Shown: positions 1-5,160 of the stretch, one piece after another
How positions within the stretch are numbered: the stretch's first letter is position 1
How the letters are laid out: the number at the start of each line of letters is the position of its first letter
From: Candidatus Poribacteria bacterium
GTDB taxonomy: Bacteria > Poribacteria > WGA-4E > UBA9662
Assembly (NCBI GenBank): GCA_002729015.1
Contig: PBVO01000084.1
Location: 10,962 to 16,121, forward strand
Reading direction: 5' to 3'
Length of the DNA: 5,160 bases
The notes under the pieces: generated by a model
What the model saw: the letters and a program-made list of their open reading frames with translations, nothing else
Told to the model about the DNA's origin: nothing
Database searches by the model: none
Program-made: the position numbers and the translations under genes

Positions 1-37
1 AAAATTATTTCCTTGCAGAAGGTAAAGGGTTTTCAAC

Positions 38-826
38 TCATTGACTGTATTGGGAATTATACCAATCTTCTAAGTTTGCTCTGGATATGCAGCGAAATCC
101 AACGTTAGTTGGTGTGTCTGTGGGATGGTCACTGTCTCGGCTAGAAATTCGTAAACGGTAAAGTAAGTTATACCAAGATCCGCCCCGTAGAACTTTAGTT
201 ACCTGGTTACTGTCTCGCCAATCTTGACACCACTCCCAAACATTCCCCGCCATATCGTACAGTCCATATCCGTTAGGGGAAAAACTTCCTACTGGCGCTG
301 GTTGTTTTTTCCAATCATCCGAGCCACCGACTCCACGGAAATTCGCGTGGTAACGAGCTAGTGTTTTATCATTCCCCCAACAATAGGTTGAGTTCGCCAA
401 GCCACCTCGTGCTGCGTGTTCCCATTCCGCTTCAGTTGGTAAGGACTTACCGGCCCATTCGGCGTAGGCTGCCGCTTCATGCCAAGATACAGAAATCATC
501 GGATGATTATCGGTAGGAGAATAAAAACGTATACGCTGCCAACGATAATTACTAAACGGGTAACCAGTCTCAGATAAGAATCTTTGAAACTGTCCAACAG
601 TGACTTCGGTCACATCCATATAGAACGGGTCCGATTTGCCATTTTTTCTCGGAATTAAGACCATCGATTTGTCAGGTAAGGTATAAGGCTTTGTTTCCCT
701 CACTTCTACGTTTTTTGGTGAGTACGATCGTAACCTTGGGGCTAGCTGTGTTTTATAAATAACAACTGACAAAAACAGAATAATAATTAGTTTATGTGTC
801 ATTAGGTTATGCATATTTGGTTGCAA
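38..826 (-). CDS. SUMF1/FGE-fold protein without catalytic cysteines, N-terminal membrane anchor or signal
   Basis: The 262-residue product belongs to the formylglycine-generating-enzyme (SUMF1, C-type-lectin-like) fold. Visible family motifs are MVLIP (55-59), the DVTEVTVGQFQRFL segment (71-84), HPMISVSWHEAAAYAEWAG (108-126), LPTEAEWEHAARGG (129-142), NGYGLYDMAGNVWEWCQDW (185-203), VLRGGSW (212-218) and VGFRC (242-246). A hydrophobic stretch at 13-24 after His-Lys suggests a signal peptide or membrane anchor; there is no lipobox Cys. In true FGEs two cysteines follow RGGS. The aligned residues here are Asn220 and Leu225, so oxidation of sulfatase cysteine is unlikely, and no sulfatase gene is in view. 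Family members of this type serve as binding or structural domains or have other enzymatic roles; the role here is unknown. The start is TTG at 826: GAGG lies 5 nt upstream (832-835) and an in-frame TAA directly precedes it. ATG at 814 or 802 are alternatives that keep the hydrophobic segment. The gene is divergent from the 563-residue gene. Confidence 0.9.
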   Translation of the reverse strand: MQPNMHNLMTHKLIIILFLSVVIYKTQLAPRLRSYSPKNVEVRETKPYTLPDKSMVLIPRKNGKSDPFYMDVTEVTVGQFQRFLSETGYPFSNYRWQRIRFYSPTDNHPMISVSWHEAAAYAEWAGKSLPTEAEWEHAARGGLANSTYCWGNDKTLARYHANFRGVGGSDDWKKQPAPVGSFSPNGYGLYDMAGNVWEWCQDWRDSNQVTKVLRGGSWYNLLYRLRISSRDSDHPTDTPTNVGFRCISRANLEDWYNSQYSQ

Positions 827-889
827 TTAAGCCTCATAGTCGGATAGAGGCGTTGCTACAATAAGCTACGTAACTAGTCGCATAGATGC

Positions 890-918
890 TTGACAAAAGT
901 ACAAGTAGATGGTATGAT
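890..918 (+). promoter_or_regulatory. Near-consensus sigma70-type promoter for the 563-residue gene
   Basis: The -35 box TTGACA (890-895) matches consensus 6/6. It is followed by a 17-nt spacer and the -10 box TATGAT (913-918), which matches 5/6. Transcription should begin near 925, giving a leader of about 35 nt before the ATG at 960. The near-perfect match predicts strong intrinsic activity, probably held in check by a regulator given the overlapping inverted repeat. Confidence 0.8.
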
Positions 919-937
919 CTAGCGAGAATTTTGTCAA
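909..937 (-). promoter_or_regulatory. Overlapping leftward promoter candidate for the SUMF1-like gene
   Basis: Read on the minus strand, TTGACA (937 to 932) is followed by a 17-nt spacer and TACCAT (914 to 909), which matches the -10 consensus at 4/6, including the first TA and last T. Transcription would begin near 902, leaving a leader of about 75 nt before the TTG start at 826. The -10 box overlaps the rightward -10 box by two bases (913-914), so the two promoters should exclude each other if both are used. Confidence 0.5.
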
Positions 938-946
938 GCGTGGGTT

Positions 947-953
947 GAGGTGA
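947..953 (+). promoter_or_regulatory. Strong ribosome binding site
   Basis: GAGGTGA is complementary to the 3' end of 16S rRNA and lies 6 nt before ATG 960. It fixes that start and, with the strong promoter, suggests the downstream protein can be made in quantity. Confidence 0.8.
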
Positions 954-959
954 ACTAGG

Positions 960-2651
960 ATGGACGCGACATTAACCAACTTAACGGGTATTAGGAACTT
1001 TTCTTCCCTAACACGGAATCGGGGCCGGCAGTCGATCACTAACGTCCGGCGTGAGGCTGATCTGGCTGTCCATCAATCGGGTGATACCGATACCAACGCA
1101 ACTACTCTCCAGTCCCAGTCGCAAGTCGCAGGCGCTCGTCAAGCTCAATTCTCAACTGACTCATATACGGCTTCCGGCTTTAATCGGCAAACCCGAGACC
1201 AAAGTCTGCTAGCGCAGCCTTTGTCTACAGGTTCACAGCAAGGTCGCCGAGGTCGAAGGCTGAAAGATCCTGATCGTCCCTTGCCAAGTGTTTCTTCAGC
1301 GGAAGAACTAGAAGGCCTTCTAAAGAGAATCGGTGAAACTAACAAAGACTTGCAGTCTGAGTTCAGGACCTTGGATCGTTTAATGGTGGGCCTTCAAGAA
1401 CAGTTAGACAACTTCGATTCGGATGACTACAAGGATGCTTTTCTGGACTCCACACTAGTTCGGATTGATAGTTTGATCGTTAACCTGGAACGTCTACTAC
1501 CCAGAGTTGGTGTCCGAGACCAACTAGTGATAGAATTGCAAAACCAACTGGCTCGTTATAGCCAATTTAGTAGTAGGAAGCCGTCCGACACAACCATTGA
1601 TAGTCAACTAGCACAATCTGAAAGGTTTCGGCTATCTGCAGATCAAGCTGAACAAGCAGGAGTTGTACAGCCCAAGACCGTCATCGGAGGTACTAATTCA
1701 CTAGCGCTGGCAGTTGATGCTACATCAAATACTATTACACTGAACTATTCACCGACCGAATTTCCCAGTTCAGGTATAGCCTATATAGGAAATGAGCGCA
1801 TATCTTATACCGGTAAAGATAACACCAATAATCAGTTAACCGGAATTACTCGGGGTGATGGAACGAGGCCGAGTAGTCATTCTGCTTCAGAACAAGTTAT
1901 GACCGAACAGCAAGCTTTGACCTCTTCGATGGCTAACACCGTAAACGGAGCGTCTCAAGAAAATCGGATGGCAGCTAGTCATGAATTGCAACTCTTAGAT
2001 CGAGAGTTTGGTGACTACCGGCACATTGATGCCCTGATTACAGACATTGGTAATTATGATCCTGATCAGCCTAAAAATCAGACAAAGTTAGACTTGGATA
2101 CGCTTGAAAGCCGAGACAAGCTGGTTTCGCGTATTGGTCTTGTTGACCGTCTTCTATTAGAACTAAGAGACGTACCTCTTACACAACCTACTTCCACTGA
2201 CCCTTTGAAGAAAGAGCCCGTTGTCCCAACCAGTCTAAACTTGGACCACGTTTTAGCTGATGACTCAGTATTAACCTACAGTGAAAGTCTGGGATCTCGC
2301 TTAGGCATTCTAGATCAGCAATTAGAAGAACTTAGTTCCATTACTTTTCCAACTGAGGATGAAGTTCCAATTACGTTTGACGGTCCTGACCGTCGTTCTG
2401 CTATTGACTCTAGCAGCCGTGTACAACTCGGAAATCCAATCGGTATTCGAATTACCCAAGACTCGAATGTCGTGGAAGGTGCAGAGCTTATGCAACGACG
2501 TGGCGGGGTTCATCCCTTCCAAATTGGTGCAATGCGATTGGGTGGGGGCCGACCAGGTGGAATGGTAATCGAGCGTCAACCACTCGCCTCAGAAGGTTTT
2601 CAGCAGTTTGCCAAAAATAATACCGGTTTGCTGACCAACAACTACACTTAA
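960..2651 (+). CDS. Unassigned 563-residue protein: helical repeats around a phage-structural-type beta module
   Basis: I do not recognise this protein as a whole. It has no signal peptide, membrane segment or cysteine. Residues 1-110 are polar, rich in Ser, Gln and Thr with a basic patch (RRGRR, 96-100), and probably disordered. Residues 113-200 are amphipathic and probably helical. Residues 246-313 form a predicted beta module with FPSSGIAYIGNERISYTG and LTGITRGDGT followed by SHSA, a pattern known from phage tail and other virion proteins. Residues 340-460 are again helical. They carry R-hydrophobic-G-hydrophobic-x-D units (391-403, 447-459) that resemble residues 182-194 before the module. 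Residues 487-563 include a Gly-rich stretch (LGGGRPGG, 527-534). The start is ATG with GAGGTGA 6 nt upstream. It may be a structural, fibre-like or scaffold protein, but no phage genes adjoin it. It precedes the cupin gene by 69 nt with no clear terminator, so read-through is possible. That it is a real gene is near certain; the function is open. Confidence 0.9.
   Translation: MDATLTNLTGIRNFSSLTRNRGRQSITNVRREADLAVHQSGDTDTNATTLQSQSQVAGARQAQFSTDSYTASGFNRQTRDQSLLAQPLSTGSQQGRRGRRLKDPDRPLPSVSSAEELEGLLKRIGETNKDLQSEFRTLDRLMVGLQEQLDNFDSDDYKDAFLDSTLVRIDSLIVNLERLLPRVGVRDQLVIELQNQLARYSQFSSRKPSDTTIDSQLAQSERFRLSADQAEQAGVVQPKTVIGGTNSLALAVDATSNTITLNYSPTEFPSSGIAYIGNERISYTGKDNTNNQLTGITRGDGTRPSSHSASEQVMTEQQALTSSMANTVNGASQENRMAASHELQLLDREFGDYRHIDALITDIGNYDPDQPKNQTKLDLDTLESRDKLVSRIGLVDRLLLELRDVPLTQPTSTDPLKKEPVVPTSLNLDHVLADDSVLTYSESLGSRLGILDQQLEELSSITFPTEDEVPITFDGPDRRSAIDSSSRVQLGNPIGIRITQDSNVVEGAELMQRRGGVHPFQIGAMRLGGGRPGGMVIERQPLASEGFQQFAKNNTGLLTNNYT
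1695..1898 (+). other. Encoded beta module resembling a repeat found in phage tail/virion proteins
   Basis: Residues 246-313 of the 563-residue protein alternate as SNTITLNYSPTEFPSSG, then IAYIGNERISYTG, then LTGITRGDGT and SHSA. This matches a pattern I know from tail-fibre and other phage structural proteins: 'FP.sG.i.Ig.E.i.YtG....ltgvtRG..gT...H.ag..V'. The key positions are Phe268-Pro269, Gly272, Ile276-Gly277, Glu279, Tyr283-Thr284-Gly285, Thr297-Arg298-Gly299, Thr302 and His307. The pattern match is by memory rather than a profile search. The module looks like an insertion between two helical, mutually similar segments. Confidence 0.6.
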
Positions 2652-2710
2652 AAATTAAATAATAGCGCAAACTAGCGTTCCGTTTTCGCTGGCCTATACC
2701 ATTAAAAAAT

Positions 2711-2715
2711 GGAGG
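2711..2715 (+). promoter_or_regulatory. Ribosome binding site that decides the cupin start
   Basis: GGAGG lies 5 nt before ATG 2721, an ideal spacing. The longer in-frame alternative, ATG 2709, overlaps this GGAGG in its second and third codons and has no SD of its own upstream, so translation most likely begins at 2721. Confidence 0.75.
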
Positions 2716-2720
2716 ATTTT

Positions 2721-3833
2721 ATGCCAACCTTGTCGGAGAGTGTGGCAAGAGAGCTACTTTCAGCCCCTATTCGATTAGCTCCGAATACTTACCTGCACTT
2801 TTACAATGGAGGTAAATTGCGTGCTGAGTTCATGGGAGAGGATAACCCAAAAGATGATTATTACTCAGAAGAGTGGATCTTTTCTACTAACAGAGCTGTT
2901 ACTCCAGGTAGAGACAATCCGCCCGATAAAGGGTTAAGCCGAATTGAATTACCATCCGGTGAAGTAGCCCTTTTAAAGGAACTACTGGATCTGTATCCAG
3001 AACAGACTCTTGGCTCTAAACATGTCGATAAATTTGGTACTAACTTAGGTGTATTGTTCAAGATTTTTGATGTTGGTGAAGGGGCACACATTCCCATTCA
3101 TTGGCATCCAACTCCTCAGTTTGCTCAAAAGCATCTCAATTCACCATTTGGCAAAAATGAGGCGTGGATTATCATAGGGACAAGACCTGGAGCTAAAGCT
3201 TGGATCGGATGGAAAGAATCGATTGACCCTAAAGATTTTCAACAACTTATGGATAACCAAGACATTGCAACCTTGCGTGGATTAATGCATGAAGTTGAGC
3301 CAGAAGTGGGGGAAGTATACTATGTTGAAACACCAATTGTTCACTCTCTTGGGACTGGACTGTGTGTTTTGGAACCACAGGAGCCCACGGACTGGAACAT
3401 ATTAGCTGAATGGGAGGCTTTCCCTTTCGACAAAGAAGATGGAAATTTAGGCCTTGGTTGGGATTTAGCCATTTCGGCTGCAGATTTCAGTAAAATGGAG
3501 CTGAGTTATTTAAACAATTATATCAAACGGACACCACAACTGATTAGAAAAGAAGAAGGTGGTAGGCAAGATCAATTGGTACCGAATGAAACTTCAAAGT
3601 ACTTTCAGGTTTCTCGCCTCACCATTGACGGGACGTTTGACATGGAATCGGGGCAAGGATTTTACTGTTTAACGACGTTAGCCGGCGAAGGTAAATTAGT
3701 CGGTAATTTTGATGAGATAGAAATTAAACGAGGTAAATCGGTCTTTGTTCCTAGCTGTATAGATAATTATCAAATTGTCTGTTCCGGTAACACACCAATG
3801 GAAATCATCTGTTGTTATCCACCATGTACGTAG
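2721..3833 (+). CDS. Type I mannose-6-phosphate-isomerase-like cupin, altered active site
   Basis: The 370-residue product resembles class I phosphomannose isomerases, zinc-dependent cytoplasmic enzymes that interconvert mannose-6-phosphate and fructose-6-phosphate. Family features are an EEWIFS segment (50-55), HIPIHWHP (123-130) in place of the usual Q-x-H, GKNEAW (144-149), VHSLGTG (207-213) and LEPQEPTD (217-224). Likely metal ligands are His127, His129, Glu147 and His208. A second cupin-like domain occupies about 295-365 (RGKSVFVPS, 337-345). In bacterial family members the segment after His runs to S/T-D-x-x-Y-R. The ungapped alignment here puts Leu228 in place of that conserved Arg, and no Arg is nearby. 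A different sugar substrate, or reduced isomerase activity, is therefore plausible. The length is near that of family members, and the C-terminus is Cys-rich (CCYPPCT). The gene lies 71 nt before the TIM-barrel isomerase gene, probably in one operon. The fold is secure; the substrate is not. Confidence 0.85.
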   Translation: MPTLSESVARELLSAPIRLAPNTYLHFYNGGKLRAEFMGEDNPKDDYYSEEWIFSTNRAVTPGRDNPPDKGLSRIELPSGEVALLKELLDLYPEQTLGSKHVDKFGTNLGVLFKIFDVGEGAHIPIHWHPTPQFAQKHLNSPFGKNEAWIIIGTRPGAKAWIGWKESIDPKDFQQLMDNQDIATLRGLMHEVEPEVGEVYYVETPIVHSLGTGLCVLEPQEPTDWNILAEWEAFPFDKEDGNLGLGWDLAISAADFSKMELSYLNNYIKRTPQLIRKEEGGRQDQLVPNETSKYFQVSRLTIDGTFDMESGQGFYCLTTLAGEGKLVGNFDEIEIKRGKSVFVPSCIDNYQIVCSGNTPMEIICCYPPCT

Positions 3834-3904
3834 CCTCTTAAGATTAAGTGGTATAAACACAATTAAACCTAGCTAATTAAGTTTTATTTATCTTTGAGGG
3901 AAAA

Positions 3905-4822
3905 ATGGCAAAAAAACTTTCGATTGGTAGTTGGGCATATGCGTTTGGCCCATATGAGAAAAACCCGGTTCCGTTTGAAACTGTAGTCGTAGAATTGGGT
4001 AAACTTGGTTTCGATGGTATCGAGATCGGTAGTTTTGCACCACACATTGAGATTGACGACATTCCAATGAAGTCAGATCGTGAAAAGATTGTTCAACTAA
4101 TTCAGGACAATGGCCTTGCCGTTTCAGGTCTAGCTGCTGACTTTTGGAGCCACCCTGGCCCTGGGACTGAAGAAGGCCAAAACAATGATTTTTACTTTAA
4201 ATTATTTAAAAAAAATCTACAACTGGCTCTGGATTTTGGCGCACCTGCTATTCGTGTAGATACTGTCTGTGATAGGCCAGTAGAAGGAATATTAGGCGTC
4301 GACCGTAATCTAGCCTGGGATCGAATAGTGTCTACTTGGAGGCGATGCGCGGCGGTCGCTGAAGATCACGGAGTACTGATGCTTTGGGAGTTTGAACCAG
4401 GCTTTTTATTTAATAAACCAACCGAAATTGTTGAGCTAGTCAACCAAGTTGATCACCGCAATTTTAAAGTGATGTTTGACACTTGTCATGCTCAGATGTG
4501 TGCGACAGTCGGAGCTAGACAATATGGTGAAAAGGAAACACTTGGCGAAAACGGTGTTATCGAGTTAGCCCGTTTGCTAAAAGGAAAGATTGGCCATTTT
4601 CACCTAATTGATTCGGATAATACCCTGCACAATGACGAAACCAGTACACATGCACCTTTTGGCGATGGTATTCTTGATTTTGATCAAATTATTCCCTTCA
4701 TTATGGAAGAAACTGGTTATCAAGGCGAATGGTTTGCTATCGACCTATGTTTTTGGCCTGATGCATGGAATGTGACAGCACAAGCCAAAGAATTTTTGTC
4801 GCCTTATCTAGCTCGTTATTAA
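3905..4822 (+). CDS. Sugar phosphate isomerase/epimerase (xylose-isomerase-like TIM barrel)
   Basis: The 305-residue product fits the AP-endonuclease-2/xylose-isomerase-like TIM-barrel family, whose members isomerise or epimerise sugars, sugar phosphates or inositols using a divalent metal. Successive barrel elements are visible: LSIGSWAYAF (5-14), FDGIEIG (36-42), LAVSGLAAD (71-79), APAIRVDT (113-120), VLMLWEFEP (157-165), FKVMFDTCHAQ (187-197), IGHFHLID (229-236) and WFAIDLCFWP (276-285). Likely metal ligands are Glu162, Asp192, His231 or His233, and Asp280. The last of these is often Glu in characterised relatives such as tagatose/psicose 3-epimerases. His195 after Asp192 fits the D-x-x-H pattern. 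HAPFGDGILDF (249-259) matches the usual G-x-G loop before the last strand. There is no signal peptide, so it is cytoplasmic. The start is ATG 3905, with GAGGG at 3896-3900. The cupin upstream suggests a joint role in sugar isomerisation; the exact substrate cannot be read from sequence. Confidence 0.9.
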   Translation: MAKKLSIGSWAYAFGPYEKNPVPFETVVVELGKLGFDGIEIGSFAPHIEIDDIPMKSDREKIVQLIQDNGLAVSGLAADFWSHPGPGTEEGQNNDFYFKLFKKNLQLALDFGAPAIRVDTVCDRPVEGILGVDRNLAWDRIVSTWRRCAAVAEDHGVLMLWEFEPGFLFNKPTEIVELVNQVDHRNFKVMFDTCHAQMCATVGARQYGEKETLGENGVIELARLLKGKIGHFHLIDSDNTLHNDETSTHAPFGDGILDFDQIIPFIMEETGYQGEWFAIDLCFWPDAWNVTAQAKEFLSPYLARY

Positions 4823-4873
4823 CCGATTCTGTTCTTACTAAAAGTCAGTTTTGGCTCAACGGCAAAGTCGCCT

Positions 4874-4898
4874 GTAAGCGTTTTACGTTTTTGTTTTT
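4874..4898 (+). terminator. Weak rho-independent terminator candidate
   Basis: GTAA (4874-4877) pairs with TTAC (4883-4886) across a 5-nt loop, followed by GTTTTTGTTTTT (4887-4898). The T-rich tail and the position, 52 nt after the isomerase stop, fit a terminator. The 4-bp, AT-rich stem is weak for one. Confidence 0.3.
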
Positions 4899-4998
4899 AG
4901 TGTTCAGAGTAGAATACTCAACTGGGGTAGCCATGCCATTTTTAAAAGAGCTAAGGTCTTTCTTTTTCTCACTAGATAATGTTAATTAGCAGGAAAAT

Positions 4999-5027
4999 TT
5001 GAATAAAGAGACAGCCACTAAATTAAT
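4999..5027 (+). promoter_or_regulatory. Low-confidence promoter candidate before the phosphofructokinase gene
   Basis: TTGAAT (4999-5004) lies 17 nt before ATTAAT (5022-5027); each is a partial match to sigma70 hexamers. The surroundings are very AT-rich, so such matches arise easily by chance. The rest of the 4823-5049 gap shows only the weak terminator-like hairpin. No convincing small gene was seen in it. Confidence 0.2.
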
Positions 5028-5049
5028 TAAATTTTGGTATTGACGTTTT

Positions 5050-5160
5050 ATGAATCGAATTGGAGTCTTAACTGCTGGAGGCGACACACCAGCTCTAAAT
5101 GCTACCCTACATGGGGTAGTAGCTCGTGCTAATGAACTTCGTATCGAAGTCTTTGGTTTG
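5050..5160 (+). CDS. Phosphofructokinase-family protein, N-terminal 37 codons only
   Basis: The visible N-terminus begins MNRIGVLTAGGDTPALNATL and continues into HGVVARANELRIEVFGL. This matches the first strand, the Gly-Gly-Asp phosphate-binding loop and first helix of PF00365 phosphofructokinases, which phosphorylate fructose-6-phosphate with ATP or pyrophosphate in glycolysis. The loop reads GGDTPALN where well-known members have GGD-x-PG-M/L-N, so Ala replaces the second-turn Gly. The residues that separate ATP from pyrophosphate use lie beyond the window, so the donor cannot be called. The reading frame is open to the right edge. No clear SD precedes the ATG, unlike the other plus-strand genes here. 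It is separated from the isomerase by 227 nt and is probably its own transcription unit. Confidence 0.88.
   Translation, partial: MNRIGVLTAGGDTPALNATLHGVVARANELRIEVFGL

Larger units (their letters stand above)
888..939. repeat. Perfect 11-bp inverted repeat spanning the divergent promoters
   Basis: GCTTGACAAAA (888-898) is the exact reverse complement of TTTTGTCAAGC (929-939), with 30 nt between the arms and a dyad centre between 913 and 914. Each arm contains a TTGACA -35 hexamer, one per strand. Each arm would also cover about +4 to +15 of the opposing transcript. The layout suits either two symmetric promoters or an operator bound by a dimeric or looping regulator; which one applies is inference. 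A transcript from the rightward promoter would start inside the spacer and contain only one arm, so an RNA hairpin is not expected. Confidence 0.85.

Noticed and set aside
11..22. CCTT-GCAG-AAGG hairpin downstream of the SUMF1-like gene as a leftward terminator
   Set aside because: The stem is only 4 bp and the following minus-strand tail is mixed A and T, so it is too weak to call.
57..176. TTATACCAA occurring twice (57-65 and 168-176)
   Set aside because: Both copies lie in the SUMF1-like coding region and encode Trp-Tyr-Asn on the minus strand. A 9-bp match of this kind is expected by chance.
38..826. Formylglycine-generating enzyme activating a sulfatase
   Set aside because: Both catalytic cysteine positions are substituted and no sulfatase is visible in the window.
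1145..1345. Minus-strand open frame
   Set aside because: Antisense shadow of the 563-residue gene, with no recognisable motif. The same reasoning removes the minus-strand frames at 2322-2579, 2488-2670, 2861-3097 and 3877-4062.
2359..2568. Open frame on the plus strand with an N-terminus that looks like a signal peptide
   Set aside because: It lies entirely inside the 563-residue gene in another frame. Its only SD-like bases directly abut the ATG, and the hydrophobic start is explained by frame-shifted reading of the host gene.
960..2651. Prophage remnant
   Set aside because: Only one module resembles virion proteins. No integrase, terminase, capsid, portal or attachment-site repeat is present, and the flanking genes are metabolic.
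2663..2690. TAGCG direct repeat and AGCG/CGCT short stem between the 563-residue gene and the cupin gene
   Set aside because: The pairing is only 4 bp and there is no T-tract directly after it; it is compatible with chance and does not support a terminator.
2709..2720. Longer start for the cupin gene at ATG 2709
   Set aside because: There is no SD upstream of it, whereas GGAGG at 2711-2715 is ideally placed for ATG 2721.
4765..4989. Plus-strand open frame running past the end of the isomerase gene
   Set aside because: It begins inside the isomerase gene in another frame, has no SD or family motif, and its tail is AT-rich low-complexity sequence.

Overview
This is a bacterial window: compact genes, clear Shine-Dalgarno (SD) sequences and one near-consensus sigma70-type promoter. 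By eye the base composition is slightly AT-rich. I see no rRNA, tRNA, CRISPR array, transposase or integrase. The gene set (a SUMF1-fold protein, a mannose-6-phosphate-isomerase-like cupin, a sugar phosphate isomerase/epimerase TIM barrel and a phosphofructokinase) suits an environmental heterotroph that handles many carbohydrates, such as Poribacteria-, Planctomycetes- or Latescibacterota-like lineages. That placement is inference; no marker gene fixes it.

Layout. Positions 38-826 (minus strand) encode an exported or membrane-anchored SUMF1/FGE-fold protein that lacks the two catalytic cysteines of true formylglycine-generating enzymes. Positions 827-959 form a divergent control region. It holds a TTGACA-17-TATGAT promoter to the right and a weaker TTGACA-17-TACCAT promoter to the left. 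Both -35 boxes lie in the arms of a perfect 11-bp inverted repeat, and the two -10 boxes overlap at the dyad centre. Positions 960-2651 (plus strand) encode a 563-residue protein I cannot assign. It has a low-complexity polar N-terminus, degenerate helical repeats on both sides of a beta module that resembles sequences found in phage tail and virion proteins, and a Gly-rich C-terminus.

After a 69-nt gap come two metabolic genes on the plus strand: a type I phosphomannose-isomerase-like cupin (2721-3833, with the start moved in to the SD-supported ATG) and a xylose-isomerase-like TIM-barrel isomerase/epimerase (3905-4822). They are 71 nt apart and probably co-transcribed. A 227-nt gap with a weak terminator-like hairpin follows. 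The first 37 codons of a phosphofructokinase-family gene then run off the right edge.

How they may work together. The cupin and the TIM barrel look like a sugar or sugar-phosphate isomerisation pair, and the kinase would take a fructose-6-phosphate-type product into glycolysis. The cupin keeps the metal-site residues but has Leu where type I phosphomannose isomerases have a conserved active-site Arg, so its substrate may not be mannose-6-phosphate. The 563-residue protein and the SUMF1-like protein share a control region and may be co-regulated; nothing in the sequence shows that they act together.
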